From contig JAFBJZ010000371.1 of NCBI GenBank assembly GCA_016785225.1, positions 2,874,001 through 2,938,000 of the forward strand: a stretch of 64,000 nt of DNA, read 5' to 3'. The stretch comes from Psettodes erumei. Its lineage: Eukaryota > Chordata > Actinopteri > Pleuronectiformes > Psettodidae. The translations under genes and the position numbers were made by a program. This document shows, in pieces, positions 40,352 to 53,277 of this stretch (position 1 is its first letter; each line of letters starts with the position of its first letter). A model generated the notes under the pieces. The model did not search any database. It saw nothing but the letters and a program-made list of their open reading frames with translations, and had not been told where the DNA came from.

Positions 40352-42545
40352 GAGATGGGACCCTCCCGGGGCATGGTGGTGTCTGGATGGGGCGGGGGGT
40401 GGAGAGTCTGGTTAGTCAAGATGAATAGATGGAATAAGGAAGCAGGTAAAGGAGGGCAACTGAGAAACCTGTTTTTCCAAAAATGCTTGTGCTAGATTTA
40501 AAGACAATTAAACATTTAAAAAGCAATTTCCTCATTCCTCATGACATCCTGTTCTTTTCCTTGTAAAACATCAAACAGTTACTACATGTGACCTCCAACA
40601 ACTCTGTTTTATGAGGAGATATCTAAACACACTTGACTGTGGCGCCCTGCCAGGAGGCCAGCCGCTTGAATATTTCCCAACAGTGACACATGCCAACAGT
40701 AGAATAAGCTGTTGATAAACACCACCGCGCTGAATGTTGCCAGACACGTCCACTCAAAAACAGAAAAGGTGTTCCAGGTTCACGTGGACTGTTACACCTG
40801 GATGCGAAAACATCGACATGACAAATCTCAGAAAACAACCCCTGGCGGGAGCAGCGACAGGAGTCGGGCTGATTTTACAGGGATATGACCACATTTTCCT
40901 CTAACAGAGGCTCGCTAATGTGACGGACAGCTAATAAGCAGTACGGACGCTCTGGGACGCGCCTCTCGATGAGATCCCAGTACCGCGCACTCTTGTGTGC
41001 TTTGCTTCGGCGACAGGAAAACAACTAAACTCAACCCAAACCCTCGCCGGCCTGTCCCCGTGCAGTCTCGTGCTGCTTCTTTTCACATCCCTGGGGGTTG
41101 GTGTACCTCGGCTGACAAAGTGGGGATCCTTGAGTGGGCTGAGACCCCCCCACCCACCCACACACACTGAGCTCAAAGAAGTAAGATTATCCAACAAAAG
41201 GGTGACTGAGCTTTTGTCCGGGTACAGGACTACCTCCTCTGGGGTGATGAAAGCAGGGGGACCGAGGAGAGAAAAATGAGTGACGAGAAATGACTTGAGC
41301 CGCAAAGAGGGGAAGTGATGGAGACGCTAGAAGAAATGAAAGAGGACGAGGACAGGCGAGGTGTCCAAACCTCGGAAACGTCCAGCTCTGACTGGTCGTG
41401 TTCGCCTTATAATCCCACGACTCAGTTCAAAAGGCAAAGACGCGCGACTCGAAGCGTTCGGGTCAGAGCAGGCGCGCTTATTCAGTAAGTGTCGATCAGA
41501 TCGCGCTGCTGCGAGCGTGTGCGGCCAGTGTCGGCTCTGTCAAGGGTCCAATACGTACCCCGCTGAGTTGATAACCGCCCGCACCTCCAATCACAAGCGC
41601 GTGAAATCCTGGTGTCATATCGTGATCAGCGATAAACACGCAGCGCGCTGACGCGGCACTTCGCCGTCGCTCCGGTCCGCAACTCCGGCGAAGTTTACCC
41701 GCACAATAAAAGGCGCAGTCGTCACCACACGGCTTTGGGAACAATGCCACTTAACTTGACGTGCAAAGAGGAGTGGCGCCTCGTAAAGCAAACAACGCGG
41801 AGGCTCCGCGGAGAATCGATCCCGAGTTCGTAACGTCACTCAAGTTTCTCTCAGCTGCCGAGCGCGCTCCGCCTGGTTCGCCCTTGCGGCTGCCCGGCGC
41901 TCCGCTGGCTGCCCGCCGCTCAGCCGCTCGCCAGCTCCGCGTACGTAAACAGCAACGCGACGCCCGCGGGCAAGCGTGGCCGTTTGACAAGCTGCGAAAT
42001 GAAACGCGTCGCGAAGCAGCACGGCGTCCACAGCTAAGGTTACCGAGCTATGGCTAAAGTGTAACTGATACAGCTATAATGAGGTGCGATTTCAAAATAC
42101 TGAAATCAAACACAAAGAAAAAGAGAAACGCTGTGGGTAATCACATAGAATAACTGACTAATGAGGCTTAAAACACCAGGGGGTATAAACAACCGAACCC
42201 CGCTTATGTCAGCTTTACCGATCTTCTTGTATTTATTAAAGAGATTGGATAACCCTGGCTAACGTTAGCCTAGCATGCTATCTAGCATTAGCCAGTCGGG
42301 CTAACAGCGACAATCCTAACAAGTTCGCCCGTTAGCCGGAGGTTAGGTACCGGAGCCAGGCTCGGCTTTTTCGAATAACAAACCCGACCCGGCGAGTGTT
42401 CTCAAGCGAGAGCGATCGCCCCGCCATCCGCACTGTTACACGTGTGTTCGGTAAGCCTCCGTACAGAAAGAAAACACCGTACCGAGCCTCTCCTTCACGG
42501 CAGCAACTCCTCTGCTTCTAAAATGATCGCCATCTTGTCAGTCCC
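40352..42545 (-). promoter_or_regulatory. usp44 5' intron and CpG-rich promoter
   Basis: CpG density is high from about 41650 to 42550. At 42524-42542 the minus strand reads ACAAGATGGCGATCAT, a close YY1 match often found at transcription starts. A likely non-coding first exon runs from about 42540 to a donor-like CTCG|gtacgg near 42486. An ATG in the YY1 site opens a 12-codon upstream ORF. TTAGC/GCTAAC motifs cluster at 42255-42340. The TSS and exon boundary are inferences. Confidence 0.5.
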
Positions 42546-43092
42546 TGTCGCGTGGTGTTGGCCCGAGCGCGTCCTCGATACGTGACGTAGTTGTTGTTGT
42601 TGATGATGACGATGTTTACTCGTCATCTCTTAAAATGATAATTCACTTGAAAATGTTCTCTTATGTTTGATTTCATTTGAGCAGCGTCAGTTTTACCGTA
42701 GTTAAGTTGTCATGTGTTTTCTCACGTTTTATGCAGTACTACGTGTAGTACGGTTGTAGTTCTGGTTTATTGCGGGTAGTACAGGAAGTGCTCTACACCG
42801 GGCATACTCACACATTTCTTTTATTGTCAGCTAATCTCTATAAAAAAAAACTTTCCAATAAATAACAACAGTAATTAATGACAACTATTAATAACACCAA
42901 GTACACACACATATATATAGTAACCTAATGTACAGAATATTTATTGTGTAAATGTATTTATGTATAAATTCAATATACAGTTGAAACATGCTTTACATCC
43001 ATGGACAATCCTACACCTTATGTACAGCATTTAGGAACCTTGCAATAATGCATGGAAATATATCACCGTTCTATGTCCTACAATAAATTTGT

Positions 43093-43284
43093 ACTCAATG
43101 AGTACCTAAAGTTACCAAATAAAGTAGAGGACTTTAAACGTTCAATATTTAAAATGTAATGTAATAGTGGAGTAAAGGTGAGAAGTAGCAGAAGATGGAT
43201 AAATTCAAGTAAAGTAGAACTAGTTCAAAGTTGTACTCGAGTGCAGTACCTGAATACACGTGCTTAGTTACTTCCCAGCACTGG
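43093..43284. mobile_element. MITE-like repeat, right half
   Basis: This stretch reads AGTGGAGTAAAGGTGAGAAG, GTACTCGAGTGCAGTACCTG and then TTAGTTACTTCCCAGCACTGG. It is a copy of the very common teleost element whose end reads CCAGTGGTGGAAAGTAACTA on the other strand. Only one terminus is clear. Such elements are usually placed among hAT-type MITEs; that class is from general knowledge, not shown here. Confidence 0.6.
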
Positions 43285-46200
43285 TGGAGAACTCACAGTG
43301 TCGCTCTTCGGGGAAATATGATCAACACGCCGAAGAGGGACCGGACAAAAATCACTGCTCCGCTCTGATCGTGAGTCAGAGGCGGCGCCACTTCTTGCCA
43401 CTGGAGGGAGCTGTTGCACCGTTCACACGCGACTGTTGCCCCAGTGACTCTGCATCCACACACACAATGGACAAACCAGTGGAGCTCAGAGCTACAACGC
43501 TCCAACAACTTAGTTCTAAGCCAAGCCAAATGTATTTATATAAATTATGGGCTATTATGATAGGATTTTACATGGAAACATATATAGCATGTTTAAAAAA
43601 ATGTATTTTTTTGTAAATTTTATTGATTAAACCATATGGTAGCGTTCACAGTGGCTATAAATTCATTCCTGTTCATTCCAGTCCAACCTTAAAATGCTTC
43701 TCAGACAATAGCTTGTCATCGTTAAGATGAGAGAGGATGCATGTTGTATATTTTCCCCAGATCAGGTCACCTGCATTAAAGTAATGCGGCACCAGCCACG
43801 TCTTGAGTAATTTATAACCTAATAATTACTTTCATCCCTCTGCACATACATCATCCCCATACTTTCTCATTCCCAGACATTCCTACGATGTGATGAGTTT
43901 GAGCTGCATTTTTTTTTTGCCACCACACAGTCTCCAGCATGACAGCTCTGTGGTTCCAAAATCTACTTTTTATTCTTATGCGTCATGAACACTCGGGCTA
44001 TATATTTCCCAAAAGAATTCTTTCCACAGTGGTCTGTGGATATTTTGCATGTTGAGCTCTGTTTCCCATTTATCTAGTATGAACGCTCCTCCATGTGCGC
44101 ACTGTTTAAACCATTTGTTTTCATATTTGACACCACGCTTTGGTTTGTTGTTTTTTTTCTTTGCACCTCGGCATTTTCTGGCGATTACGGGCACCGCAAC
44201 AGATTCACTCGCTGTGTGATCTTTTCACTACAGGCGTCTTTCCCAGCAGACTTTTTGACGTGTCCGAGCAGGAAAGGCGCAGGTGTAAATGACGAAATTA
44301 ATTAGTGGGACTCTGCAGTAGCACAGCGGCGGCGTCCGGGCCTCTGCCACCGCGACAGGTCCGAATGTCGTCCATATGGAATATTTTCACTGCGGCTCTT
44401 CTTGCATTTCTGTCTCCATCTGTCCTCATCTGCAGCTGTCTGTCTCAGGTAATGTGATCATGCAGCGACGCCAGTTTATTTTCTTTATTTCATGGATCAC
44501 GCCGTGTTTGTGCACGTTATCTGTTGCCCTGTGTTCCTGAGGTTTAGGAACTAGGTTGTTTTTTTTCTTCTTCTGTGCTGGTGTGGGATTCAAGTGTAGC
44601 ACTTCATGCTGGCTAATGGGGGCTGGTGGCACTCACTGTGCAGATGCTATCAGTCGAAGCTGGCGTTTTTCGGAGGCAAACAACACGTTTTCCGTCTGCT
44701 GTGGGAAGTCTAAAGCTGCACAAGCAGAGTTTGAGAAACAGAGACACGTTTCAAAAGCGCTGTCATAGTAACAGGTTACGAATCCCCAGGTAAACGTGCC
44801 GGTGATTGCACATCAGGTAAACATCTCGAAAAGAGAACGAAGGGAGGAGTTGACTTTTCATTCATGAAACTGTGCCTGGAGCAGGACTTTTCATCTCCAC
44901 ACACGCACCCTGAGCTGCATTAGAAGAATCCCTCTCATGTAGTGATTAGTGGGGAACTGATCCACACAAGCCTTTTTAAACCCCGGCTGAACAGGGGGCG
45001 AGCGTGGTAATAGGCGTGTGCGCGTGTGGGAGTTTTGCTTTTTGCCATTTGTTGTGTTTATGACAATGTTCCAGAGGTTTGTGTGAGAGAGATTAAGGGG
45101 CACTTGCGAGTGACTTGGAGACAGAGGTATGCGTCGATGTGCCATGCGGTGCCTGTGAATCACCTCTAATGTTTTTCTCCCTCATACGTCCCCGGGCCTT
45201 TCCCGCCTTCGTGTCCACACACGCTAACCCTCCCTCCCTCCCTCCCGCTTTTCATCTGCGCCCTCTCACTCATAAACTCGCACATTTTTTCTGTTTCTGT
45301 CGATTCGCCGGCGCTCTCTTTTAAAGCAGCGTTTGTCGCTGCTTTTCATTCTGAGCCCGAATCAAGCGACCTCGGGCCGCGGCCCGTCGTGATTTAAGTT
45401 TTGGGTTTTTTTTATCTCGGCCTTGCGGTCTGACCTTGCCGTGATGCTTCTTTTAGCTCGCTGTTTTGGTTTTCACAGCGTATTTACTCCGTGGTTCCTT
45501 ATCGCTTTTCCCATGAACCCCTGTTTTCACCAAACTGCAAGCCCGGGAAGCCCAGCGTGCATTCGCTGTCCGGCGCCAAGTTCTTCGCGTAATTGCAGGC
45601 ACAATCGGCACTATGGATGGAGTAGTGTTTTTGCAAGTGGGCCAGCGTTTAGTTTATACTGTGGAAGTGCAGACCGCCGCAGGCAGCTGGTGGCAGTAAT
45701 GTGCCAAGAAATGTAGTAAACATGTCTGCAAGGCCTCAAGGATACATAGGATACGTTTTAATGAGAAACGATCGATGCAAAAATAACTTTGTGTTGTTGT
45801 CGTTTTTTAAAACTCTACAAAGGATATAGATCCTGCAAAAGCAGACTTATCAGTTTTAATGTTTTGGTTGCTATGCAGATTACATAAATGAGACCTCATG
45901 CCTCAATTTGTGAGCTCCAGGGTGACCCGCAGGTGGACGCGCTTAGCGATCCTGGCCTCACGTTTACCACGCAGAAACATAAGAGATGTCGATCCTCTGA
46001 TCTTAATCGTATAAGAAAGCGACAAATAAAATAAGAAAGGCAAGTTATTCCTTTAACATTTGCTGCTCTCAACATCTGGCGCCTGGCGGATCTGCTGACA
46101 ACCAACGTCATGTTTGGGGCAGCAACGGTGTTTTTGTTTTGAATGCAGTTTGCACGACTGAACAAGGCGCGTAAATTCATCAACAGTCGACATCTGATTA

Positions 46201-46513
46201 CAGAGATGGAAGCGTTCGCCTGGAAGGCAACGGAGCAAAACAAAGAAACAAAGCGGACGCCGCGCGTCGTCCCCGCCGTGAATTCTTATCGCAGGCGTAC
46301 CGGGAGAGAACTTCATAAAACACACGCACAGCAACATGTGTTCTGTGCAGCCTGTTTTCCCTGTGAAGAGGCTGATAATTGGAGTGAAAGGAAGCCATTC
46401 CGGTGGTTTCATGCTGGTGTTAACGCAGCTGGATACGGTGTTGGTTTTGTGGCGGGTGAAAACACAGGTGCTGGTGGAGCCAGAGGAAATGCTTTACAGC
46501 CTGTAAACAAACA

Positions 46514-46515
<2 letters not shown>

Positions 46516-46556
<41 letters not shown>
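46516..46556. repeat. (CT)n microsatellite
   Basis: About 20 uninterrupted CT units in the usp44-ntn4 interval. Confidence 0.97.
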
Positions 46557-46561
<5 letters not shown>

Positions 46562-47899
46562 TTCTCCTCTTTGGGTTTTTCAGCCGGGCTGAATGGAAAA
46601 GGCTGAATGTTACCGTTGGCGACCTGACAGCCTCTGATGTTTAATCTGTTTTCTCCAGAGTGTCCCGGCCTGTCGTGAGAGTCTGCACCCCCACCCCCCC
46701 GAAACTGTCTGCCTGTTGTCAGGTTGATGTGTGGGTTCGTCCATAATGACTCGATGACATCAGGTCCTTGTTTGCATGGCTGTATAATAATAATCGGCGG
46801 TAGCGTCTCAATCACTCTGCTGTGTCAACACGGCCCTCCCTGTTCTGGCTTGCTCCGATTGCTCCTCAGGTAGAAAAAACATTCCTGCTGCCTGTCCACA
46901 TGCGTGTGTGTGTTTTCACGAGCAATTAAGTAAAACCAAAGAGCTGGATATTTTTAGGCAGAGGACGGACCCCGGGTGAGGGGAGTCTCAGTCTGACTTT
47001 CCTCCGCCTCCGTCTTCTCGTCTCCACCGTAAGTGAATCACAGCTGATGGGATAATGTCGACCACATGACTCGCCCATCCAGCGCACGCTTCCTCTCCCC
47101 GTACTGCGAAAGAAAAAGGAAAAATCCCCTCTTTCCATGTTTTCTGCCTCCCAATTTTCCTCCTCCTTCCCTCCTCGGGAGCCACAGCTGTTCATAGTGG
47201 GGCTTTTGCGCAGGACTAAATGAAACCCCACACAGTAACCATCACTTGCTGTGTCGTTCTCGCCACATTTGTAGTATCTTAAGTCTTGCACACGCGCCAA
47301 CATCTTGCCAAATTCTATGCAGAGTTTAGTAAATAGTTACACCGCAATAAATCTGCCATTGCAAATGGTAATAAGCAGTTTATATACTTTCCAGAAGTCA
47401 TCAAACAGTCAATTAGAGAGGTCTGCCTCAAGAGCTGTGCTCGAGGAGCAGTTTTCCCATCCAGGACTGATTTGTGAATCATTACTAAATGATGTATTAA
47501 CCACTAATGTTGCCGTTAATTGCAGCCTATTTTTTAAGTATTGATGTCGCAGCCAGTTAAAACTAGTCAGTAGTGACTAACAACATAAGCGTTCAAACAT
47601 AACAGTGGATTTATGAATAGCCAGTGCAACCCAATCCAGGACCCCTGGGTTCCGGTTGCCGTGTGACACCCACAGCAGACCAGTTTCGGGGCGTCTGTCT
47701 CAGGGTGATGGGTGCTGCCAAAGAGGGGGCATTGTGACTCCCAGCGAGAGGAGGGGAGGGTGGGGGTGGTTATTGTCCCCGAGCCCGCAGGAGCTGCCAT
47801 GCGCTCCGGGGCCAATAGCAACACAAGAATGCTGATAGGACAAAGGCCATAACTCTATTCTATAGCAACACAAGCAGGGCATTGTGTTCATACAGGCGT

Positions 47900-47939
<40 letters not shown>
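47900..47939. repeat. (CA)n microsatellite
   Basis: About 20 CA units, with a second tract of about 10 units near 47998-48018. Confidence 0.97.
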
Positions 47940-47946
<7 letters not shown>

Positions 47947-48346
47947 CTCTTGTATACATACACGCATGCATTCCCCATTACTACAATAATACACACAAAC
48001 ACACACACACACACACAAAAACTATACCGGATCTAACTATGCATGTGTGTAAGCATGCCAAACACTCATTCATCAACTACTTTCCCACACCATGCAACCC
48101 CCCACAAGACATCTCCATCACGGGCTGAGAATGGCCAGTCAATCTGAGGACAATGAGTGAGCGAGCGAGCACCACAGAGGCAGGGAGAGAGAGAGAGTGC
48201 GAGAGACAGAGGGAATCAATGGTTCAGCTGCAGCAGTGCGTGTGTTTGTGTTTGTGGCTCCCTGTTGCGTCTACGCTTCAAGGCCGTGGCAGTTCCCACC
48301 ACGTCAGACGCCTCCATCCCCGCCTCACCTGGAGGCCTGCCCCCAG

Positions 48347-49157
48347 CAGTGGTACCCAAGTGCTTTACTTAAGTATACGTACCAGTACAACAATGCAAAC
48401 ACATTCCATTAATCCAGAGAAAAGACATTTGATAGTATAAGTACAGAAATATTGTTCTCTGTTTTTTTTTGTGAAATATTGGATGATTTGTCCTGAATGA
48501 TCTTTGTGAAACTCTGAGCCCCTTAGTGGAAACAGACCAACAACATAAAAAAATCAGAAACGCCACAAAACACTTTGTACTCGGCTGAGATGGAAAGGAA
48601 AGCGACACAGTGTCACGGGAACAGATTTAATTAATACATCATGATGTGCAGCACGTGAAGCATGTGATTTAATTGTGCCTTTTCTAAAAATCATCTGCAT
48701 CGTCCTGATGCGTCTTTCTCTCACAGCTCAGCGGTACTCGAACAGCCAATTAGCACCACCAACCTGCTTATCTCAATGCGCCCATCTCCTAATGTTTAAC
48801 AAACAGCAGTGGATGGAAGCGTGCATGAATTCAAACATTTCCTTTTGCTGATTTTCTGGATGCATCTGGTTAGAATCTGCAAGCCATTTGGCGAGACTTG
48901 GGTGTACACAGTAGACACTGCTTTTTTGAAGCAGGCCACTGTGGACCTACAGGAATTTTTAACAGTTCTGTGTTTAAGAAGTTAATAATGTACTTTTTAA
49001 AATGTCTTTATCTGTGAAGAAACCAGTGACTCAAACTGAGTCAGAGATGAATATAGTGGAGTCAAAAGTACAACATAGATAGTTTACAAGCATACAGTAA
49101 AATACCCGTGAGAAGTTCAGTATTTGAGTAACAGTACCCAGTTACTTTCCACCACTG
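48347..49157. mobile_element. MITE-like element with inverted ends, about 810 bp
   Basis: The left end CAGTGGTACCCAAGTG with TTTACTTAAGTA and the right end GTAACAGTACCCAGTTACTT then TCCACCACTG are imperfect inverted copies. This is the layout of the same teleost repeat seen at 43093-43284. The interior of about 700 bp has no transposase frame. A clean target-site duplication was not found. Confidence 0.55.
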
Positions 49158-51723
49158 GCACTGAGGCATTCCCTCCTGTCGCATTCCTCTTCCCGAACAC
49201 ACTCGTTCACCCCTTCCCCTGCCGTCTGGAAACAGCTCTGCAGAAGTGAGGAGGAGCCGTGACCCCTCTGCCACAAATCTGTGAATGGGCCGGGAATGAG
49301 CGAACGCGGTACACAAGGGGCTATCCGGCCTCGGCCGTGAGAAGACATCCGCCCGCCGCGAGGCCGGACCGGCAGACAGGTGAGCGACCCCTGACCCGGC
49401 CTGCCGCGGAGCGCCGCTCGACGCGCCAGGAATGTGTCCGCACCTCTCGGCCAACCACGTCACGGCGAGCGGGGCGGGGAGGAGGAGGAGGTGGAAAACG
49501 CGCACCCTGCCTGAAACCCAAACAGAGCGCGTGTGCTCGCCCCTCCGGCCTCTCTGTTATGATCTACATTCTGTGGCACTGTGCGAACGCAGGGGAGAGT
49601 GTTTTGGGAGCGGGAGCGACGGGCGTCTTAATCTAAGGGGACGCACGCGCAGAGACGAAAGGGAGAAAGAGAGCGGGGCGATAAGGGTATTTTTGCCCGA
49701 TTTTATGTGAAGTATTTCAAGGCCTGGACAGTTACAATCAACAGTTGAGAGCTGACGCTCATGTGAGCATGTCAGGGGAGAGTTCAGTGCTGAGGAAAGA
49801 TAGAGATTAACGGATAAGTCTTGTTTATTGGAACTTGGGTCTTATTTTTGCAGTTTCGGCCTTCACAGCGTGACTGTGCTCAAATAAGACTGTACTTGCC
49901 AAGTAAACAGCTGCATTCTGGGAGCATCATAACAGAGAAGTCAGAGGAAGTGGAGCAGACAATCATTGCAGCTGTGAAGTATCATGAACCTTCGTTTGTG
50001 TACAACCTGTGCGACTGGTCGCGTTCCTCGTCCCGTCAGTTGTCACCGTAACAACGTCCCACATCGCCGCGAAGGACGGTTTGCTGGAAGAAGGCCCTCA
50101 TCAGTTGATGATAACATTCATGTATATAAGGAGCAGCATTGTTTTTCTAAAACCAGCTAGCTAATATCAATAGTGCATAATATTATGGAGAACTTACAAT
50201 CAGACTGTTATTTTGAAACCTAGCTTACTGTAAAAAAAAAAAACATACTTTGACAAGCTGCAGAGAATTTATGTAGTTTTGCAGTAGAGGCAGATCCGAG
50301 GACGGGACGAACCAATGTCCATTGCAGTTAGTTCGCCGGACATGCTAACCCTGGCACTTTACGTTGGATAAACACACTGTTTGATTTCTTGCACTTGGAT
50401 GTATATAAGAAGTATTGCTGCAGACACCATTTCAACACGTGTAGGACACCAAAGCTACACTAGCACAGGACGAGGGGTTTAGCAGACAGCAAATTATTTC
50501 TGTGACTACAGTGTTATCATAACCAATAGAACTGCTGATCCAAAAATAAGACTCAGTTTGTAATAAACCGGAACTGTCCTTTAATATTATAACCATACAA
50601 GGACAAAAAGGCAAAACAGAGGGAGAAAGATGAACAATAATATTTATATAGATATATACAAATAATACTGTACAGGAGCACAAAGGAAGGAATAACAAGG
50701 GTTCTCTGAATTCAGCGGCGGAGTGTAATATAAGATGAATCAATACACAGTATGTAATGTATCATAAACATTGGAACGGCTGCTTTTGGAACGTGTACAC
50801 AAACCTGGCGTGGAAAAGTTTTAAGAGCTGGACTGAATCTGGACTGTGCTCGTAATATACTGCTGCATCCAACCACTCGCTCACGTGCGCGCGCACACAC
50901 GCACAAGCACGCCTTTGCAAAAACAGTCAGGCAAATACATTCACGTTTGGGGTAAAACCCATTCACTCCGATTTCAACACAGGCACACCTGGACTGGCTA
51001 AGATTGAACCACCTGTAGTGGCTTGTATGGCTTGTTCAGCGTCACTCTGGGTGCTTTTGCACATCGTGTCTGCAGACACAGACACACACGTGCACGCACA
51101 CTGCTGCCTCTGCGTGAGTGGGCCTCCGCTGCAAAGGAGGTGAACGGACTCACTGAGTCCACAGTCCGTGTCCGGGATTATAGATTTGTGTCGGTGTGTG
51201 TTTAATCTTCCTCTCCTCTTCCTCTTTGTGTCCATACTCTCTCAGTCCATCTTAGGCTAAAGTGCTGCAGAGAGGACAAAACTGTGTGCGCGCGTGTGTT
51301 AATGTACATCAACGGGTCCACGGGGAATTCAGTCACTCAAAATAGAGAGCTCTCAGTCGTGGCGCTGAATTCCTCAGCCCCGTCGAGCTGCGGCAGCGAC
51401 GGCGAAGGAAACGTTTTTGAACAGTGACAGATCGCTCAGACGCGAGACAGATATGCCTAACAAAATTACATCCTGCGTGCTTTCAGCTTGTGCAGTCCCA
51501 CCAGTAGCTTTATGCTCTCACGGGACAGCGGCAGAGAATGGACGGGGTTTTTTTTCAAATGCCTGTCCAGTCTCCCCACCCGCCCACCCCACCCGAAATC
51601 CTGTGCGATTCAATATTCCCCATCTGGAGGACGAAGGAAGCACAAATCCACGGCTTTGTTTGGTCAGAAACAGTCTTGTCAGTCCGTTTGTCCGACAGTC
51701 CTCCAGCGTCATCAACTGTCCCC

Positions 51724-52881
51724 CTACCAGTTGCAGTCTTTCTTGAGTAGCGTGAGGACTTTGCGCCCCAAGCTGGCTTTCCACGGCTTGACGAAGCTCT
51801 TCATGTTGACCAGGAGGCGGCCCTGCTTACGGTCCGAGTGTCCTGCCACCAGGTACTCAACGCCTAAGAAATGAGGTCAAAGGTCAAGGTCAGTCTGCTC
51901 TGGGAAAGCAATTTTAAAAAACCTCAAACATCTTCAAGGCGATATACAACATTACTGCCTTTTATGCTGTCTTCAGAAAGGATTTGTCTCTAATTGCGTG
52001 GCTATGTTCATTGATACAGTACAGCATTATTTACAGCTGTTGTACGATCACATGTCTGACCTGGGTTGAGGATGGGGCACGTGCAGCCCCGTGCGGTCCA
52101 GGACTCGGGGTAAAGGGTAACCCGCCCTCGCTGGATCTTCACCTTGGCGTTCTGACTGAGCACCTTCTGAACTTTGACCTCCACCTCGGCGTGGGAGCCC
52201 TTATCGTGGGCCGACAGCACTTTCACCTTCAGCACTGAGAGGCAGGTAGACAGATGGTCATGAGACCGTGAAGCAGCACAGCCACATTTCGTGCCAGGTG
52301 TCTGACTGGCAAGTTAGCAGAGGAGGTGTGCAGCTGTTGAGCATATACTGTTGTATACTGGTCTGTTCTAACCCTGTGGAAGAAGGCTGATGTTGGTGTG
52401 TTTGGTAGCGGAACAAAAAGGATCTGATTATCATTTTGTATTCAGGTTTGAGGCAAAATTCTGATTGGCTTTGCTCACCCCAGAGGGACTGGAGCAATAT
52501 TAATCACTCAGCCCTCCATCACTTTGAGTGCAGACTGGCCTTACAGATACTCTGTACAGACATTCATGGTCCCCAGACGATGAACCCTACTGACTTTCCT
52601 CTGACTTTTCCCCGAGCGGTGCCACGAGGTTGACATTTGTGGGGGGTTTTTTGAGTGAAATTTTTTCGGTGAGATCAGGAATGTGGCACCACCGGCCACA
52701 TCGCCGACAAGATGGATTGCAAAATCTTTGGTGAGCACCTTCCTTTTCCTTTAGCACCATCATCAGGTTAAAAATGTGACTGAGTCAAATCCCATCAGGC
52801 TCAGTCAATCGTGGGGGAGCCATAAAAATTATATGCTTATATAATTAGAATTACTAATATACTCAAGTATGTGCGTTTGTA

Positions 52882-52912
<31 letters not shown>

Positions 52913-52993
52913 TCCAGTTCTTACCATATGCATAATTCATGGTGCAGAAGAGTTTACTGTTGGTCAGTGCTTGCTCTTTGCACTCGCACTTCT
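51724..52993 (-). CDS. ntn4: ntn4 exons for the C-terminal NTR (C345C) domain
   Basis: Three exons, 52993-52925, 52234-52061 and 51863-51724, encode the NTR domain. It starts [20 protein letters not shown], continues [13 protein letters not shown] and [19 protein letters not shown], and ends [19 protein letters not shown] then KKDCNW and TAG. The cysteines expected for the fold (CEC, FC, GCTC, the last DC) are present. Human netrin-4 ends ...LKRECK; here two residues (NW) follow the last Cys. The donor of the 69-nt exon is followed 12 nt later by a sense-strand CA repeat. Confidence 0.93.
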
Positions 52994-53241
52994 CTGCAGG
53001 GGACAGATGCAGACACAGATTTAACATTTGGAACATAACTGATGCTGTGACTGTGTGTGTGCGTGTGTGTGTGCATGTGTGTGTGTGGTCTCAGCCACTG
53101 TGCGTGGCGGCTTAAGAATGCAAGAACAGCGTGTGTGTCCAGCGAGGAATGTGCCCATGAAAGCTGCAGTTACATGGTGGTTGTGCTGCTGGTCCGGGGG
53201 GGTCTGAGAGAAGGGACAGTTGGAAACTGTCCATGTGCGCG

Positions 53242-53277
<36 letters not shown>

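Larger units (their letters stand above)
42546..51723. other. usp44-ntn4 interval without a supported gene
   Basis: No open frame here resembles a known protein, and none is flanked by convincing splice sites. The interval holds two copies of a fish MITE-like repeat (43093-43284 and 48347-49157), (CT)n at 46516-46556, (CA)n at 47900-47939 and a second CA tract near 47998-48018. The right end should be the ntn4 3' UTR; a minus-strand ATTAAA at 50585-50580 is one possible end signal. A GC-rich patch at 49180-49520 is not assigned. Confidence 0.45.

Noticed and set aside
46143..46592. 149-codon plus-strand frame between usp44 and ntn4
   Set aside because: It ends in a (CT)n-encoded Ser-Leu repeat, has no recognisable domain, and lacks a supporting gene structure.
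47900..48018. CRISPR-like regular repeats
   Set aside because: These are plain CA dinucleotide tracts in vertebrate DNA with no spacer structure.
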